Origin: Hoeflea sp. BRH_c9
GTDB taxonomy: Bacteria > Pseudomonadota > Alphaproteobacteria > Rhizobiales > Rhizobiaceae
Direction: 5' to 3'
Assembly: GCA_000961635.1 (NCBI GenBank)
Contig: LADQ01000060.1
Coordinates: forward strand, 1-53,861
Length of the DNA: 53,861 bases
The notes beneath the pieces are model-generated. The model ran no database searches and was not told the origin of the DNA. It saw only the letters and a program-made list of their open reading frames with translations. The translations under genes were made by a program, and so were the position numbers. Shown piece by piece: positions 18,249 to 26,882 of the stretch. Within the stretch, counting starts at the first letter, position 1. Every line of letters starts with the position of its first letter.

Positions 18249-19489
18249 CGCCACGCCCCGCAAGTGTCAATGATGTGCTTGCCTTCAAGCAGGGTGCGAT
18301 CAATCGAAAGAAACGGCTTGTGTTTGACGAAAACCACGACAATGTCGGCAGCCCTGACGGCCTCGTCGACACCGACAAAGCGTAGCCGATCATAACCCTG
18401 CAACGACTTGGGCAATTCATCGACATAGGGCTCGACGACCAGCAGTTCGCCGAGGTCGATATCGGCGAGGCGCTTGACAATATCAAGCGAGGGGCTTTCC
18501 CGCAGATCATCGATATCTGCCTTGAACGCAAGACCCAGGCAGGCAATACGCGGCTGAGCAAAACCCTTGGCGGCGTCGACAATTTTTTCGATCACGTGAT
18601 GCGGCTTGTAGTCGTTCACCTCGCGGGCAGTACGGATCAGCCGCGCTTGATCGGGAGCCGAATGGACAATGAACCAGGGATCGACCGCGATGCAATGGCC
18701 GCCAACGCCGGGGCCGGGCTGAAGGATGTTGACGCGCGGATGCCGGTTGGCGAGCGTGATCAGTTCCCATACATCGATGCCGAAGCGCTCCGCAATCACC
18801 GACAATTCGTTGGCGAAGGCGATATTGACGTCGCGGAAGGAGTTCTCCACCAGTTTGCAGAGTTCGGCTGTGCGAGCGTCCGTCTGCAGGCATTCGCCGG
18901 TCACGAAAATCTTATAGAGCGCGACGGCCATCTGCGTGGCCTTCACGCTGAGGCCGCCAATCACCCGGTCATTTTCCACCAGTTCGCGCATGACATGACC
19001 CGGCAGAACGCGCTCCGGGCAATGGGCAATGTGGATGTCGGCTTCGTCGCCGGCCTGGTGCGAGAAAGTCAGGTCGCTGCGGGCAGCGGCCATCCATTCC
19101 GCCATCTGCTCCGTCGCACCGACCGGCGATGTCGATTCGAGGACAACGAGATTGCCGGGCTGGAGCACCGGCGCGACGGTATTGGCGACCGCCTCGATAT
19201 AGCTCAGGTCGGGGACATGAGCGTCCTTGAATGGCGTCGGCACCGCGATGAGGAAGGCATCGGCCGGCTGCGGTGTCGTGGTCGCGCTCAGCTTCCCGGT
19301 CGTCACCGCGGCATGCACCACCATATCAAGATCGGGCTCCACGATGGTCACCGCACCCTTGTTGAGGGCATCGACCACGCGCTGATTGACATCCACCCCA
19401 ATGACTTGAATTCCGCGGGAGGCCAGCACGGCCGCCGTTGGCAAACCTATGTAGCCGAGCCCGACAACACTTACTTTTTCAAACTTCAT
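18245..19489 (-). CDS. wecC: UDP-N-acetyl-D-mannosamine dehydrogenase
   Basis: WecC oxidises UDP-ManNAc twice at C6 with two NAD+ to UDP-ManNAcA. The 414-residue product from ATG 19489 begins with the Rossmann motif VGLGYIGLPTA (about residues 7-17). It contains the UDP-sugar dehydrogenase catalytic-cysteine motif PGPGVGGHCIAVDPWF around residue 260 and the C-terminal NAD/UDP-binding domain. Upstream open frame is the end of wecB and is not part of the protein. The start lies 11 bases inside wecB and the stop overlaps the next gene's TTG, so translation is coupled on both sides. Related UDP-sugar dehydrogenases (UDP-GlcNAc, UDP-Glc) share motifs; the wecB partner points to ManNAc. Confidence 0.92.
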   Translation of the reverse strand: MKFEKVSVVGLGYIGLPTAAVLASRGIQVIGVDVNQRVVDALNKGAVTIVEPDLDMVVHAAVTTGKLSATTTPQPADAFLIAVPTPFKDAHVPDLSYIEAVANTVAPVLQPGNLVVLESTSPVGATEQMAEWMAAARSDLTFSHQAGDEADIHIAHCPERVLPGHVMRELVENDRVIGGLSVKATQMAVALYKIFVTGECLQTDARTAELCKLVENSFRDVNIAFANELSVIAERFGIDVWELITLANRHPRVNILQPGPGVGGHCIAVDPWFIVHSAPDQARLIRTAREVNDYKPHHVIEKIVDAAKGFAQPRIACLGLAFKADIDDLRESPSLDIVKRLADIDLGELLVVEPYVDELPKSLQGYDRLRFVGVDEAVRAADIVVVFVKHKPFLSIDRTLLEGKHIIDTCGAWR

Positions 19490-20609
19490 GACGGCTTTCC
19501 AAGTGTTCGACGATCTTCCGGCTGGCAGTTCCGTCGCCGTATGGATTGTGCGCCCGGCTGAAAGCGCGATAGGCTTCCGCGTCTTCGAGAAGACGCACCG
19601 TTTCGTCGACAATCGTACGGTGGTTCGTCCCCACCAACAACACAGTCCCAGCCTCGACCGCCTCCGGGCGTTCAGTCGTTTCGCGCATAACAAGAACAGG
19701 TTTGCCCAGAGAAGGACCCTCTTCTTGTATTCCACCAGAGTCGGTCAGGATGATATGGGCTTTCTTCATGAGCGCCACGAATGGCAAATAGTTCATCGGC
19801 TCGACCAAACGAATCGCCGGTTTCGCGCCCAAGAGCCGATTGACAGGCTCGCGGACCTGCGGATTGAGATGAACTGGATAGATGATTTCGATATCGTCAC
19901 GATCAGCCAATTCGGCGATCGCATTGCACATCCGCTCGAACCCGGCACCGAAGCTCTCGCGACGATGGCCAGTGATCAGAACGAGCCGCTTGCCGGGATC
20001 GATTTGCGGCATTTCCCGCGCAACGTCGGCGGCCAGCGCCGGGTCATTGTCGAGGCGGGCGCTGGACCACAGCAGCGCATCAACCACGGTGTTTCCGGTG
20101 ACCAGAATGTCGTCCGGATTGACTGCCTCAGCCAGGAGGTTCTGCCTTGCACTCTCGGTCGGCGCGAAATGCAGGTCGCAGACAGCCGTGGCGACTTTGC
20201 GATTGATTTCCTCAGGCCAAGGGGAATAGCGATCACCCGTCCTGAGCCCAGCTTCCACGTGGCCGACAGGAATGCGCTCGTAATAGGCGGCCAGCGCCAC
20301 CGCTAGCGTGGTGGTGGTGTCACCATGGACGAGCACACGGTCAGGCTTGACCTCCCGGAGCACGCCTCGCATCCCCCTGAGCACCTTCTCGGTAACATCA
20401 AACAGGTCTTGTCCGGGCTGCATTATGTCGAGGTCGAAGTCAGCCTTTATGCCGAAGACGCTATTGACTTGATCCAGCATGGCACGGTGCTGCGCAGTTA
20501 TGCACACAACACTTTTGATAACTGAGGATTTTTCCAGCTCCATAACCACTGGAGCCATTTTGATCGCCTCTGGCCTTGTTCCAAATACGGAAAGTATCGT
20601 TTGGGCCAA
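19479..20609 (-). CDS. wecB: UDP-N-acetylglucosamine 2-epimerase (non-hydrolysing)
   Basis: WecB converts UDP-GlcNAc to UDP-ManNAc, the precursor of UDP-ManNAcA. The product is about 376 residues, typical for the family. It has the N-terminal SVFGTRPEAIKMAPVV motif, HGDTTTTLAVALAA, the catalytic GHVEAGLRTGD region with PEEINR, and the UDP-binding end TDSGGIQEEGPSLGKPVLVMR. No ATG precedes the conserved start; TTG 20609 (MAQTILSVFG) has an AGGA about 8 bases upstream and is chosen over TTG 20627. It is the first gene of the nine-gene leftward operon and lies 35 nt downstream of a predicted transcription start (promoter at 20651-20679). Confidence 0.95.
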   Translation of the reverse strand: MAQTILSVFGTRPEAIKMAPVVMELEKSSVIKSVVCITAQHRAMLDQVNSVFGIKADFDLDIMQPGQDLFDVTEKVLRGMRGVLREVKPDRVLVHGDTTTTLAVALAAYYERIPVGHVEAGLRTGDRYSPWPEEINRKVATAVCDLHFAPTESARQNLLAEAVNPDDILVTGNTVVDALLWSSARLDNDPALAADVAREMPQIDPGKRLVLITGHRRESFGAGFERMCNAIAELADRDDIEIIYPVHLNPQVREPVNRLLGAKPAIRLVEPMNYLPFVALMKKAHIILTDSGGIQEEGPSLGKPVLVMRETTERPEAVEAGTVLLVGTNHRTIVDETVRLLEDAEAYRAFSRAHNPYGDGTASRKIVEHLESRHEV

Positions 20610-20650
20610 TTTAGCGTCCTGTAGCAAATAATCACGGATTGATCAGGCGG

Positions 20651-20679
20651 CGTATATATGGTGTCCAAAGATACGTCAA
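20651..20679 (-). promoter_or_regulatory. Predicted sigma-70-type promoter of the wecB operon
   Basis: On the minus strand, TTGACG (20679-20674) and TATACG (20656-20651) are separated by exactly 17 bases. An overlapping TATATA at 20658-20653 would give a 15-base spacer. The site lies 42 bases upstream of the chosen TTG start of wecB and would drive the whole leftward operon down to 5111. Confidence 0.5.
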
Positions 20680-20733
20680 TTCTGCGGCCTGCCTTTGAAC
20701 CCACGCGACGCGCCCCGCCAAGTTCGACCATTC

Positions 20734-20957
20734 ATGGCTTGAATTTTCCTATTATGATCCCCTGACCGGGAGAAGAAGAGTTCCATGAAGGCATCGAAGT
20801 TCAGCGAGGCGCATATTGCGTTCGTTTTGTAGCGGGCTGATGACGCCGCGGCGGTTGCCGAGGCCGCAAGGTCGGCGTGAGCCAGGCGACGTTATACAGT
20901 TGGCGCAAGAAGTGCTCCGGCCTGATGCCATCGGAGATGATGCGCCTGCGACAATTA
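20734..20957 (+). pseudogene. Decayed IS3-family transposase OrfA fragment
   Basis: From ATG 20785 the frame reads MKASKFSEAHIAFVL, then a TAG stop (20830-20832), RADDAAAVAEAARSA, and, after a frame change near 20878, VGVSQATLYSWRKKCSG and LMPSEMMRLRQL. This is the start of an IS3/IS911-type OrfA (the helix-turn-helix protein normally beginning MK-SKF-EEQI and containing VS-ATFY-WKKKYGG). Homology stops abruptly at about 20957; the rest of OrfA and all of OrfB are absent. The stretch 20734-20784 probably includes the left end of the element. One stop, one frameshift and truncation show it is dead. It sits between the divergent wecB operon and the methyltransferase, at a junction of two island segments. 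Confidence 0.8.
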
Positions 20958-21051
20958 TGGGGTTCGTATCATGGCTCATGCGTCTTAGCTGGTTGCAACC
21001 AACAAGGTTTTGTGTGTTTTGTGCATATACTTCCTTGATCGGAGAACCTCC

Positions 21052-21873
21052 ATGAATGCCAGCAATGAAGCCGCACGCGGAACGTGGGAGAGAAAAGCGG
21101 TCGGTCAGGATCGGGCGAATGGTGCTGTGGCCGGAAGTCCCGAGTATTTCGAGCGCATCCGCGCCTATCGCTACGGATATGAAACCCCCTTCATAATTGA
21201 GACTTTCAGATACTCCACCATGAAAGGAAAACGCGTACTCGAGATAGGGGTTGGAAATGGCATCGATGCCGTCGAGATGATGCGTCACGGCGCAATTTAC
21301 ACAGGCCTCGATATCACTCGCAATCATCTCGAATTGACGAGGCAGAACATTGACAACAATGGCCTTTCAGATCAGTTGGCGGGTTTGATCGAAGGCGACC
21401 TCATGGACACTGATATCCCCGACCGCTTTGATGTAATCTATTCATTCGGCGTTCTTCATCACATCACACACGAGAGCGACTATCTGACGAAGCTAAAGTC
21501 CTTGCTCTCCCAAGATGGCGAACTGCGCATTGCGGTCTACTCAAAATACAGCTTTTTCAATGCCTATATGATCGTAACATGGTTCTTACGGGCGCGCGGA
21601 CGGTCTCTCGATGACTGGCGTTCGCAGACCGCGGAACATTCCGAGCCCGGCAATCCGGTTACCATCAAAATACGTTCACGCAAGGACGTGCAGAAGACAC
21701 TGGAAAAGTCCGGCTTTCGCGTTGTCCGTTACGAAAAACGTGGCTTTGTTCAGAATTACATTCCGGTCGTTGGCAAGCACCTCAAACCAAATGGTCCGGT
21801 TCTCACAGCCTTAGCCAAAGCATTGGGTTGGTATCATTGTTTTACGTGCAGCCATTTATCTGAGAATAAATAG
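21052..21873 (+). CDS. Class I SAM-dependent methyltransferase
   Basis: A 273-residue protein from ATG 21052, preceded by GGAG at 7-base spacing. SAM-binding motif I is VLEIGVGNGIDAVEMM (about residues 60-75). It is followed by YTGLDITRNHLELTRQNI and motif-IV-like FDVIYSFGVLHHITHESDY, typical of Methyltransf_11/25 enzymes on small molecules or sugars. Codon use is less GC-rich than in neighbouring operons. It is divergent from wecB and followed about 200 bases later by the large membrane glycosyltransferase-like gene. I infer glycan or lipid-carrier methylation, for example O-methylation of a sugar or chain terminus; the substrate is not visible. Confidence 0.82.
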   Translation: MNASNEAARGTWERKAVGQDRANGAVAGSPEYFERIRAYRYGYETPFIIETFRYSTMKGKRVLEIGVGNGIDAVEMMRHGAIYTGLDITRNHLELTRQNIDNNGLSDQLAGLIEGDLMDTDIPDRFDVIYSFGVLHHITHESDYLTKLKSLLSQDGELRIAVYSKYSFFNAYMIVTWFLRARGRSLDDWRSQTAEHSEPGNPVTIKIRSRKDVQKTLEKSGFRVVRYEKRGFVQNYIPVVGKHLKPNGPVLTALAKALGWYHCFTCSHLSENK

Positions 21874-22081
21874 GATATGTATTTTCTAATTTTGCAAATT
21901 CAGAAAATTCAATTCACCCGTTTTCCTCCCGCCAACCCGCCCGTTCCCCGGATGTGGGCACTCGACACCGCGGGGATTAAACGGTAGACGCATCGCGAAG
22001 TTCAGCCATTTCCATGGGGACTTGTCAGGTGGTCAACGGCTCGGGGTGGCCTCTCGTCTTACCACTAGTGCGGATGGCTTC

Positions 22082-23887
22082 ATGTATTTAAACAGAACTC
22101 GTTCTGCTCGCCCTGGGACAACGGACTGGCTGCTTCCCTGTTTGACGGCAATGGTCCTTGTCGGGATCGGGGCATGGCAACAATTCGGATTCTCCCTGGA
22201 CGTGGGCGAATTGGCCTTCTTCAAGAATGCCTATGATGAAGACACCTATACGCTTTTTACCGTAATCATGGAGGAGCAAAGGCTCGACCGGCTCCTTTCG
22301 GCAACGCTGATCCGTCTATTCAAGGCTTGGACGGGCGAGTACGATCTGGCTTTCATTCTCGCCGATACCCTGTTGCCGGCAACGGCGTTCCTGTCATGCT
22401 GGTATCTGACGGGACGGCTTTTCCGAAGCGCGGAACTGCGGACATTCTGGGCGCTCGCGATTCTGTTTTCCCCGGATCTGTTTTCCCTGGGGAGCGCTGC
22501 CTCCCCAACCGCGAGCCTGTTTACCCTCTCGTCTTTCAAGGCGCTCTTTGGCGGGATGGGGTCGGTACTGGTGCCGCCCATCGAGACATCCTATCTCAAT
22601 ATCTTCAGGACATTCGAGCCGCAGATCGCCTATGTCGTCGGGTTCTTGTTCCTGGGTCTGCTTCTGCGGCTTTTTTTCAGCCGTTCCGGCAAACCGCGTT
22701 GGAGGGAACTGTTTCTACTAGGCCTGGTTCAGTGTTTTGTGCTGATGATCTATTCGATCGTCGGCTATCCGCTCATTGCGCTTGAGTTTTATGTCGCCCT
22801 GATCCTGTTCGTAGCGGGAGCGCGCAAGGTGGCGTTCGTGCTCCTGGCCTATTTCCTGATTTCGCTTGTGGTTGTGAGTGTTGCCGCATCCCGGTTGCTC
22901 GATGGCCAAAGCCTGGTCATCGCCAGCCGGCTGCCGAGCATCGGCACATCGACGGTTGGTTCGTTCGCCTTGTGCCTTGTCATTTTCACCCTTCTCGCCA
23001 GACGCCGATTCGCCGACAGCAGTCTCTGGCTTTCGCTCGGTGTCACCGGCCTACCCGTTCTCCTCATGAACCAGCAGATCATCACCGGTTTGATGGTCAG
23101 CACCAAGGATTGGGAGCGCTACATCAATCATCCCCTGCTGGTTATCGGCGCCGCGATCTTCTGTTCGGCGCTGCCGAAAACGGAAAACTGGGTGGAGCCC
23201 AAAGCCGCGCGAATTTTTGCCGCGGGCTTGATATCCCTCAGTGTCGGGATCTTGCTGTTCTCCATTCAGGGAACCTGGCAGACCCGGGATTACTGGGCCT
23301 CCATCAATGAAAAGAGCCTGGCCATGACGCGGACGATCGAACTGGTCTCCCAGCGCTCGAATGGGGAGGTGATCCTGGTTCTTGACGAAGTATCATTGGC
23401 TCCGCTGATTGCGGTCCGCAGCGGCAGAGACCAGACCTTTCTTGTCGACTACACAACCAATTTCACCGATCCGATTCCGTCGTCCACGGCCGCCGATTAC
23501 AAGGTCTCCGACAACGGATTCAACATGTTCGAATATTGGCGCCTCGCGGCGAAATCGCCCGATGTGGTTGAGACCCTGTTGCGAACAGAAGCCCAGTCGC
23601 GGGCCGGGTTCTACTCCGGTTTCTTTTTCAATCTGTGCGATTACTGGTATCCCTGTTCGGACAATAGAACGGTCAAGGTCGAGCTCATTCAATCTCTTAT
23701 CGGGATTGTCGTGGAAGCCTATGAAGCATATCTCGGCGAGCATCGCTCGCGCTCCAATCGCAATTACCTGCTGGTCACCACGGATCCGACCCGAGGCACA
23801 TTTGACCGGCACTTCCAGCCGGATGCCGTTGCCTCAGCGCGCGCCGGCAGCGTAACGGCCTATGCGTTCGAGCAGGTTCTCGAATAG
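22082..23887 (+). CDS. Large polytopic membrane protein, GT-C-like (putative)
   Basis: About 601 residues from ATG 22082; the open frame begins at TTG 22022, but those residues are not hydrophobic or conserved-looking. The first membrane helix (about residues 14-32) is followed by an acidic loop FKNAYDEDTYTLF, placed where GT-C glycosyltransferases keep their catalytic Asp/Glu after helix 1. Around ten further helices run to about residue 410. A soluble C-terminal region of about 180 residues follows, with VILVLDEVSLAPLIAVRSGR and LCDYWYPCSD. This layout (membrane half plus extracytoplasmic tail) fits an enzyme using a polyprenyl-phosphate sugar, but no family was recognised with certainty. 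It ends 30 bases from the convergent WbqC-like gene. Confidence 0.55.
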   Translation: MYLNRTRSARPGTTDWLLPCLTAMVLVGIGAWQQFGFSLDVGELAFFKNAYDEDTYTLFTVIMEEQRLDRLLSATLIRLFKAWTGEYDLAFILADTLLPATAFLSCWYLTGRLFRSAELRTFWALAILFSPDLFSLGSAASPTASLFTLSSFKALFGGMGSVLVPPIETSYLNIFRTFEPQIAYVVGFLFLGLLLRLFFSRSGKPRWRELFLLGLVQCFVLMIYSIVGYPLIALEFYVALILFVAGARKVAFVLLAYFLISLVVVSVAASRLLDGQSLVIASRLPSIGTSTVGSFALCLVIFTLLARRRFADSSLWLSLGVTGLPVLLMNQQIITGLMVSTKDWERYINHPLLVIGAAIFCSALPKTENWVEPKAARIFAAGLISLSVGILLFSIQGTWQTRDYWASINEKSLAMTRTIELVSQRSNGEVILVLDEVSLAPLIAVRSGRDQTFLVDYTTNFTDPIPSSTAADYKVSDNGFNMFEYWRLAAKSPDVVETLLRTEAQSRAGFYSGFFFNLCDYWYPCSDNRTVKVELIQSLIGIVVEAYEAYLGEHRSRSNRNYLLVTTDPTRGTFDRHFQPDAVASARAGSVTAYAFEQVLE

Positions 23888-23917
23888 GCGTCTGTCGCCG
23901 TGTTTCCCGGCTGCCTG

Positions 23918-24616
23918 TCAGGAAGATCCTGCCAGCGCTGGTATGTGGTTTCTCGATGATTGGCCACAATTGAAAAGCAGGTCAACGATGGACACCGCGG
24001 GTTCGAAGCCGCCGTGTATCTGCGGATAGGGCCGCAGCGCTGCATAGGAAAACCATTCGACGGTGACATGCGCGTCGGAAAAAGCCTCTTCATCCAGATA
24101 AGCGCGCGCCGCCGGCCCGGAGACATAGGTGGAGCATTCGACGGCCTTGCACAGATCGACGAGCCGTTGTGTCTTGCCGTCTCCGGTTTCGTAGTCCCAT
24201 GACCAGCTGATGGACGTCTTGATTCCAAGATAGCCGCAGATGACGGCGATAAGGGAGGCGTTGATCCGTGAGAGATTCGTCTCGCGGGACTGATAGCAGG
24301 GCTTGAGCAGCGCCGAGATTTCGTCGAAATGGGGCGCCTTGCGGTAAGTCTCTTCCAGCCGATTCCAATGGTCTGTTGCCCAATCCGCGTCGGAGGCCTC
24401 AACCTCGCAGATGTTTCGCCGTATGCGGTTTTTCTTCGGGACCGGGATGGTCAGCCACTTGGTCCCGGAGGGCGTCCGGATCATGTTGCGGTTTCGCCAG
24501 TCGCCGTGGCTGAACTGCACGTCATCATAGAAAATAAATTCATCGACCGAGGCAATCAGATCAAAATAGCCGCGCCAGGGAATATAGGCCGACTGGAGAA
24601 TTGCGGCTTTTTTCAT
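23918..24616 (-). CDS. WbqC-family protein
   Basis: A 232-residue protein from ATG 24616 with an AGGAAG ribosome-binding site 5 bases upstream. The N-terminal signature is that of the WbqC-like family: AILQSAYIPWRGYFDLIASVDEFIFYDDVQFSHGDWRNRN, given here in parts as residues 5-44, then TKWLTIPVPK. The family occurs in O-antigen and capsule loci. The biochemical role is not established; an acyl or amino-acid transfer onto an amino sugar has been suggested from context. It is the last gene of the block rfbA-rffA-rfbB-wbqC, so it may modify the 4-amino sugar made by RffA. The gap to rfbB is 89 bases. Confidence 0.85.
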   Translation of the reverse strand: MKKAAILQSAYIPWRGYFDLIASVDEFIFYDDVQFSHGDWRNRNMIRTPSGTKWLTIPVPKKNRIRRNICEVEASDADWATDHWNRLEETYRKAPHFDEISALLKPCYQSRETNLSRINASLIAVICGYLGIKTSISWSWDYETGDGKTQRLVDLCKAVECSTYVSGPAARAYLDEEAFSDAHVTVEWFSYAALRPYPQIHGGFEPAVSIVDLLFNCGQSSRNHIPALAGSS

Positions 24617-24705
24617 CGGACTTCCTAAAGGGCCAGCACTTGGCGTGAACCGGCAGTCATACCATTGTGAGCCAGGCCTGCTGCCAGCTCGGCCATCTTG
24701 GCAAA

Positions 24706-25740
24706 TCAGCGGCCGGTCGGCCCTTCCCACCACCACCGGTTCTGAAGATACCAGGTCACGGTGTGGGCCAGACCGGTGTCAAAATCGTGCCGGGGAGACC
24801 ACCCCAGTTCCGACATCAGCTTGGAGGCGTCGATGGCATATCTGAGATCGTGCCCCGGGCGATCGGCGATAAACGTGATCAGGGTCCGGTAGCTCTTCCC
24901 CTTCATCGGCTGCAACTCGTCAAGTAGATCGCAGATGCCTTCGACGACTCGCAGATTGTTGCGTTCATTGCCGCCGCCGACATTGTAGCGCTCGCCGGGC
25001 CTGCCATTCCACAAAATGAGATCCAGCGCCGCAACATGATCATCGACATGAAGCCAGTCGCGAATATTGGCGCCCTTGCCGTAGACCGGAAGCGACTTGT
25101 GGCCCAGGGCTCTGGTGATCATGTGCGGGATTAGTTTCTCGACGTTCTGGAACGGCCCGTAATTATTGGAACAATTGGAGATGAGAACCGGCAACCCATA
25201 GGTGCGATGCCAGCTCGAGACCATAAAATCGCTTGCCGCCTTGGAGGCGGAGTAGGGAGACGAGGGATTGTAGGGCGTTGTTTCGTGGAACAGGCTGCCG
25301 TCGTCCTCCAGGTCGCCGTAGACCTCGTCGGTGGACACATGCAGAAACCTGAAGTCCGGACTGGACCCGCAGGACCGCCAGTGGTCGACCGCGGCGTTCA
25401 GCAGATTGACGGTTCCGACAACGTTGGTCTGCACGAACACATCGGCATCGGCTATCGAGCGATCCACATGGCTTTCCGCGGCCAGGTGCAGCACCGCATC
25501 GGGTTTGAAATCATCAAGGATTGCGAGGATTTGAGCGCGATTGCAGATATCGGCCTGCTCGAAACGATAATTCGGCATGTTCTCGATTGTGCGCAGATTG
25601 TCCGTGTTGGCCGCGTAGGTCAGCTTGTCGATGTTGCAAACCATGTGGCCTGCCCCGACGAAATTCCGGCAGGCAGATGATCCGATGAAGCCGGAGCCTC
25701 CGGTGACAATCAGCCGCTTTGGTCCTGCGTCGGTGCTCAT
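24706..25740 (-). CDS. rfbB: dTDP-glucose 4,6-dehydratase
   Basis: RfbB (RffG) converts dTDP-glucose to dTDP-4-keto-6-deoxyglucose with bound NAD. The 344-residue product from ATG 25740 is a short-chain dehydrogenase with VTGGSGFIGSS (about residues 11-21), the catalytic VSTDEVYGDL motif, the YSASKAASD motif and the SNNYGPFQNVEKLIPHMI segment typical of this enzyme. Its start overlaps the rffA stop by four bases (ATGA). Open frame further upstream is the 3' end of rffA. No dTDP-rhamnose genes (rfbC, rfbD) are seen, so the keto sugar is most likely channelled to RffA. Confidence 0.95.
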   Translation of the reverse strand: MSTDAGPKRLIVTGGSGFIGSSACRNFVGAGHMVCNIDKLTYAANTDNLRTIENMPNYRFEQADICNRAQILAILDDFKPDAVLHLAAESHVDRSIADADVFVQTNVVGTVNLLNAAVDHWRSCGSSPDFRFLHVSTDEVYGDLEDDGSLFHETTPYNPSSPYSASKAASDFMVSSWHRTYGLPVLISNCSNNYGPFQNVEKLIPHMITRALGHKSLPVYGKGANIRDWLHVDDHVAALDLILWNGRPGERYNVGGGNERNNLRVVEGICDLLDELQPMKGKSYRTLITFIADRPGHDLRYAIDASKLMSELGWSPRHDFDTGLAHTVTWYLQNRWWWEGPTGR

Positions 25741-26882
25741 GCCGCAATCTCGCGCAACACATCGACAACCGCCGCGCTGACGAAATCCACGGTTTGTGGG
25801 GCGATGTCGGAATGCATGGGCAATCGCACCAGTCGGGCAGCCGCATCCTCGGTGATTGGACATCCGTCCGGGGTCTTGCAGAATTTTCGTCCGGCGGGAG
25901 ATGAGTGAAGCGGGACATAATGAAACGTGCACTGTATGCCGCGAGCCTTCATGGCCTCGAGGAAGCCTGGTCGCAGCTCGGCCCGTGGCAGCAGGATATG
26001 GAAAATGTGACCGTTCGGAACAGCCTCCGCCGAGATCTCATCTGGTAGTTCCAGCCCCCGGTCGGTGGCGGCCTGCAGGTTTGATCTGTACCGCTTCCAG
26101 GCAGAAAGCCGAGACGCCGTGACGTTTCCGATTGCGCCAATCTGGCAGGAAAGAAACGCGGCCACGAGCTCCGATGGCAGATAGGACGATCCGACGTCGA
26201 CCCAGCTGTACTTGTCGGTGCGACCCTGCAGGAAACTGCGCCGATTGGTGCCTTTTTCGCGCAGCACCGCCGCCCGGCCTTCATAGGCAGGATCGTTTAC
26301 AAGAAGGGCTCCGCCTTCGCCCGAGACAATATTCTTGGTCTCATGGAAACTGAGGGCCGAAAGCTGGGAATGGGTTCCTGCCGGCTTGCCCTTGTAGGTC
26401 GACCCCAGTGACTGTGCCGCGTCTTCGACCACGACTATTCCCCGTGACGCTGCAATGGCGTTGATTGCGTCCATATCGGCCGGCCGGCCGGCATAATGGA
26501 CGACCACGATGGCCTTTGTCCGAGGGGAGATCAGGGGCTCTATCTTTCCGGCGTCAATATTCATTGTCCCGGACTCGACATCGACGAAAACGGGGGTGGC
26601 GCCGCGCAACACAACGGCATTTGCGGTCGATGTGAACGTGAAAGAGGGCATGATGACTTCATCGCCCGGTCCGAGGTCGAGCAGCAAGGCCGCCATTTCC
26701 AGAGCGGCCGTGCAGGAATGCGTCAAAAACGCCTTGCTGCAGCCAAAGAGCCGTTCCAGTTCATTCTCGCACAATCCGGTGTAATGGCCATCACCGCTCA
26801 AATCACGGCGGGCAATCGCGTCGGCGATTGCCTCCAGTTCCAGACCGGTGACGAATGGCTTGTTGAAGGGGACCTCAACCAT
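25737..26882 (-). CDS. rffA: dTDP-4-amino-4,6-dideoxygalactose transaminase (RffA/WecE type)
   Basis: A PLP-dependent DegT/DnrJ/EryC1/StrS aminotransferase of 381 residues that aminates dTDP-4-keto-6-deoxyglucose using glutamate, giving dTDP-Fuc4N. Similarity to enterobacterial WecE is strong along its length: THSCTAALEMAALLLD, GDEVIMPSFTFTSTANA, VPVHYAG-type VVVHYAGRPADMD, VVEDAAQSLGSTYKGK, the PLP-lysine motif SFHETKNIVSGEGGALL, and REKGTNRRSFLQGR-DKYSW-D-GSSYLPSEL. That level of match favours the WecE reaction over other StrS-family specificities. It overlaps rfbA by 8 bases at its 5' end and rfbB by 4 at its 3' end. WecE in enterobacteria works for the common antigen; here the product presumably enters the locus glycan. 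Confidence 0.9.
   Translation of the reverse strand: MVEVPFNKPFVTGLELEAIADAIARRDLSGDGHYTGLCENELERLFGCSKAFLTHSCTAALEMAALLLDLGPGDEVIMPSFTFTSTANAVVLRGATPVFVDVESGTMNIDAGKIEPLISPRTKAIVVVHYAGRPADMDAINAIAASRGIVVVEDAAQSLGSTYKGKPAGTHSQLSALSFHETKNIVSGEGGALLVNDPAYEGRAAVLREKGTNRRSFLQGRTDKYSWVDVGSSYLPSELVAAFLSCQIGAIGNVTASRLSAWKRYRSNLQAATDRGLELPDEISAEAVPNGHIFHILLPRAELRPGFLEAMKARGIQCTFHYVPLHSSPAGRKFCKTPDGCPITEDAAARLVRLPMHSDIAPQTVDFVSAAVVDVLREIAA

Noticed and set aside
20752-21327. A 191-codon minus-strand frame across the IS relic and methyltransferase start.
   Set aside because: It spans a decayed transposase and a well-supported gene on the opposite strand, so it is a chance frame.
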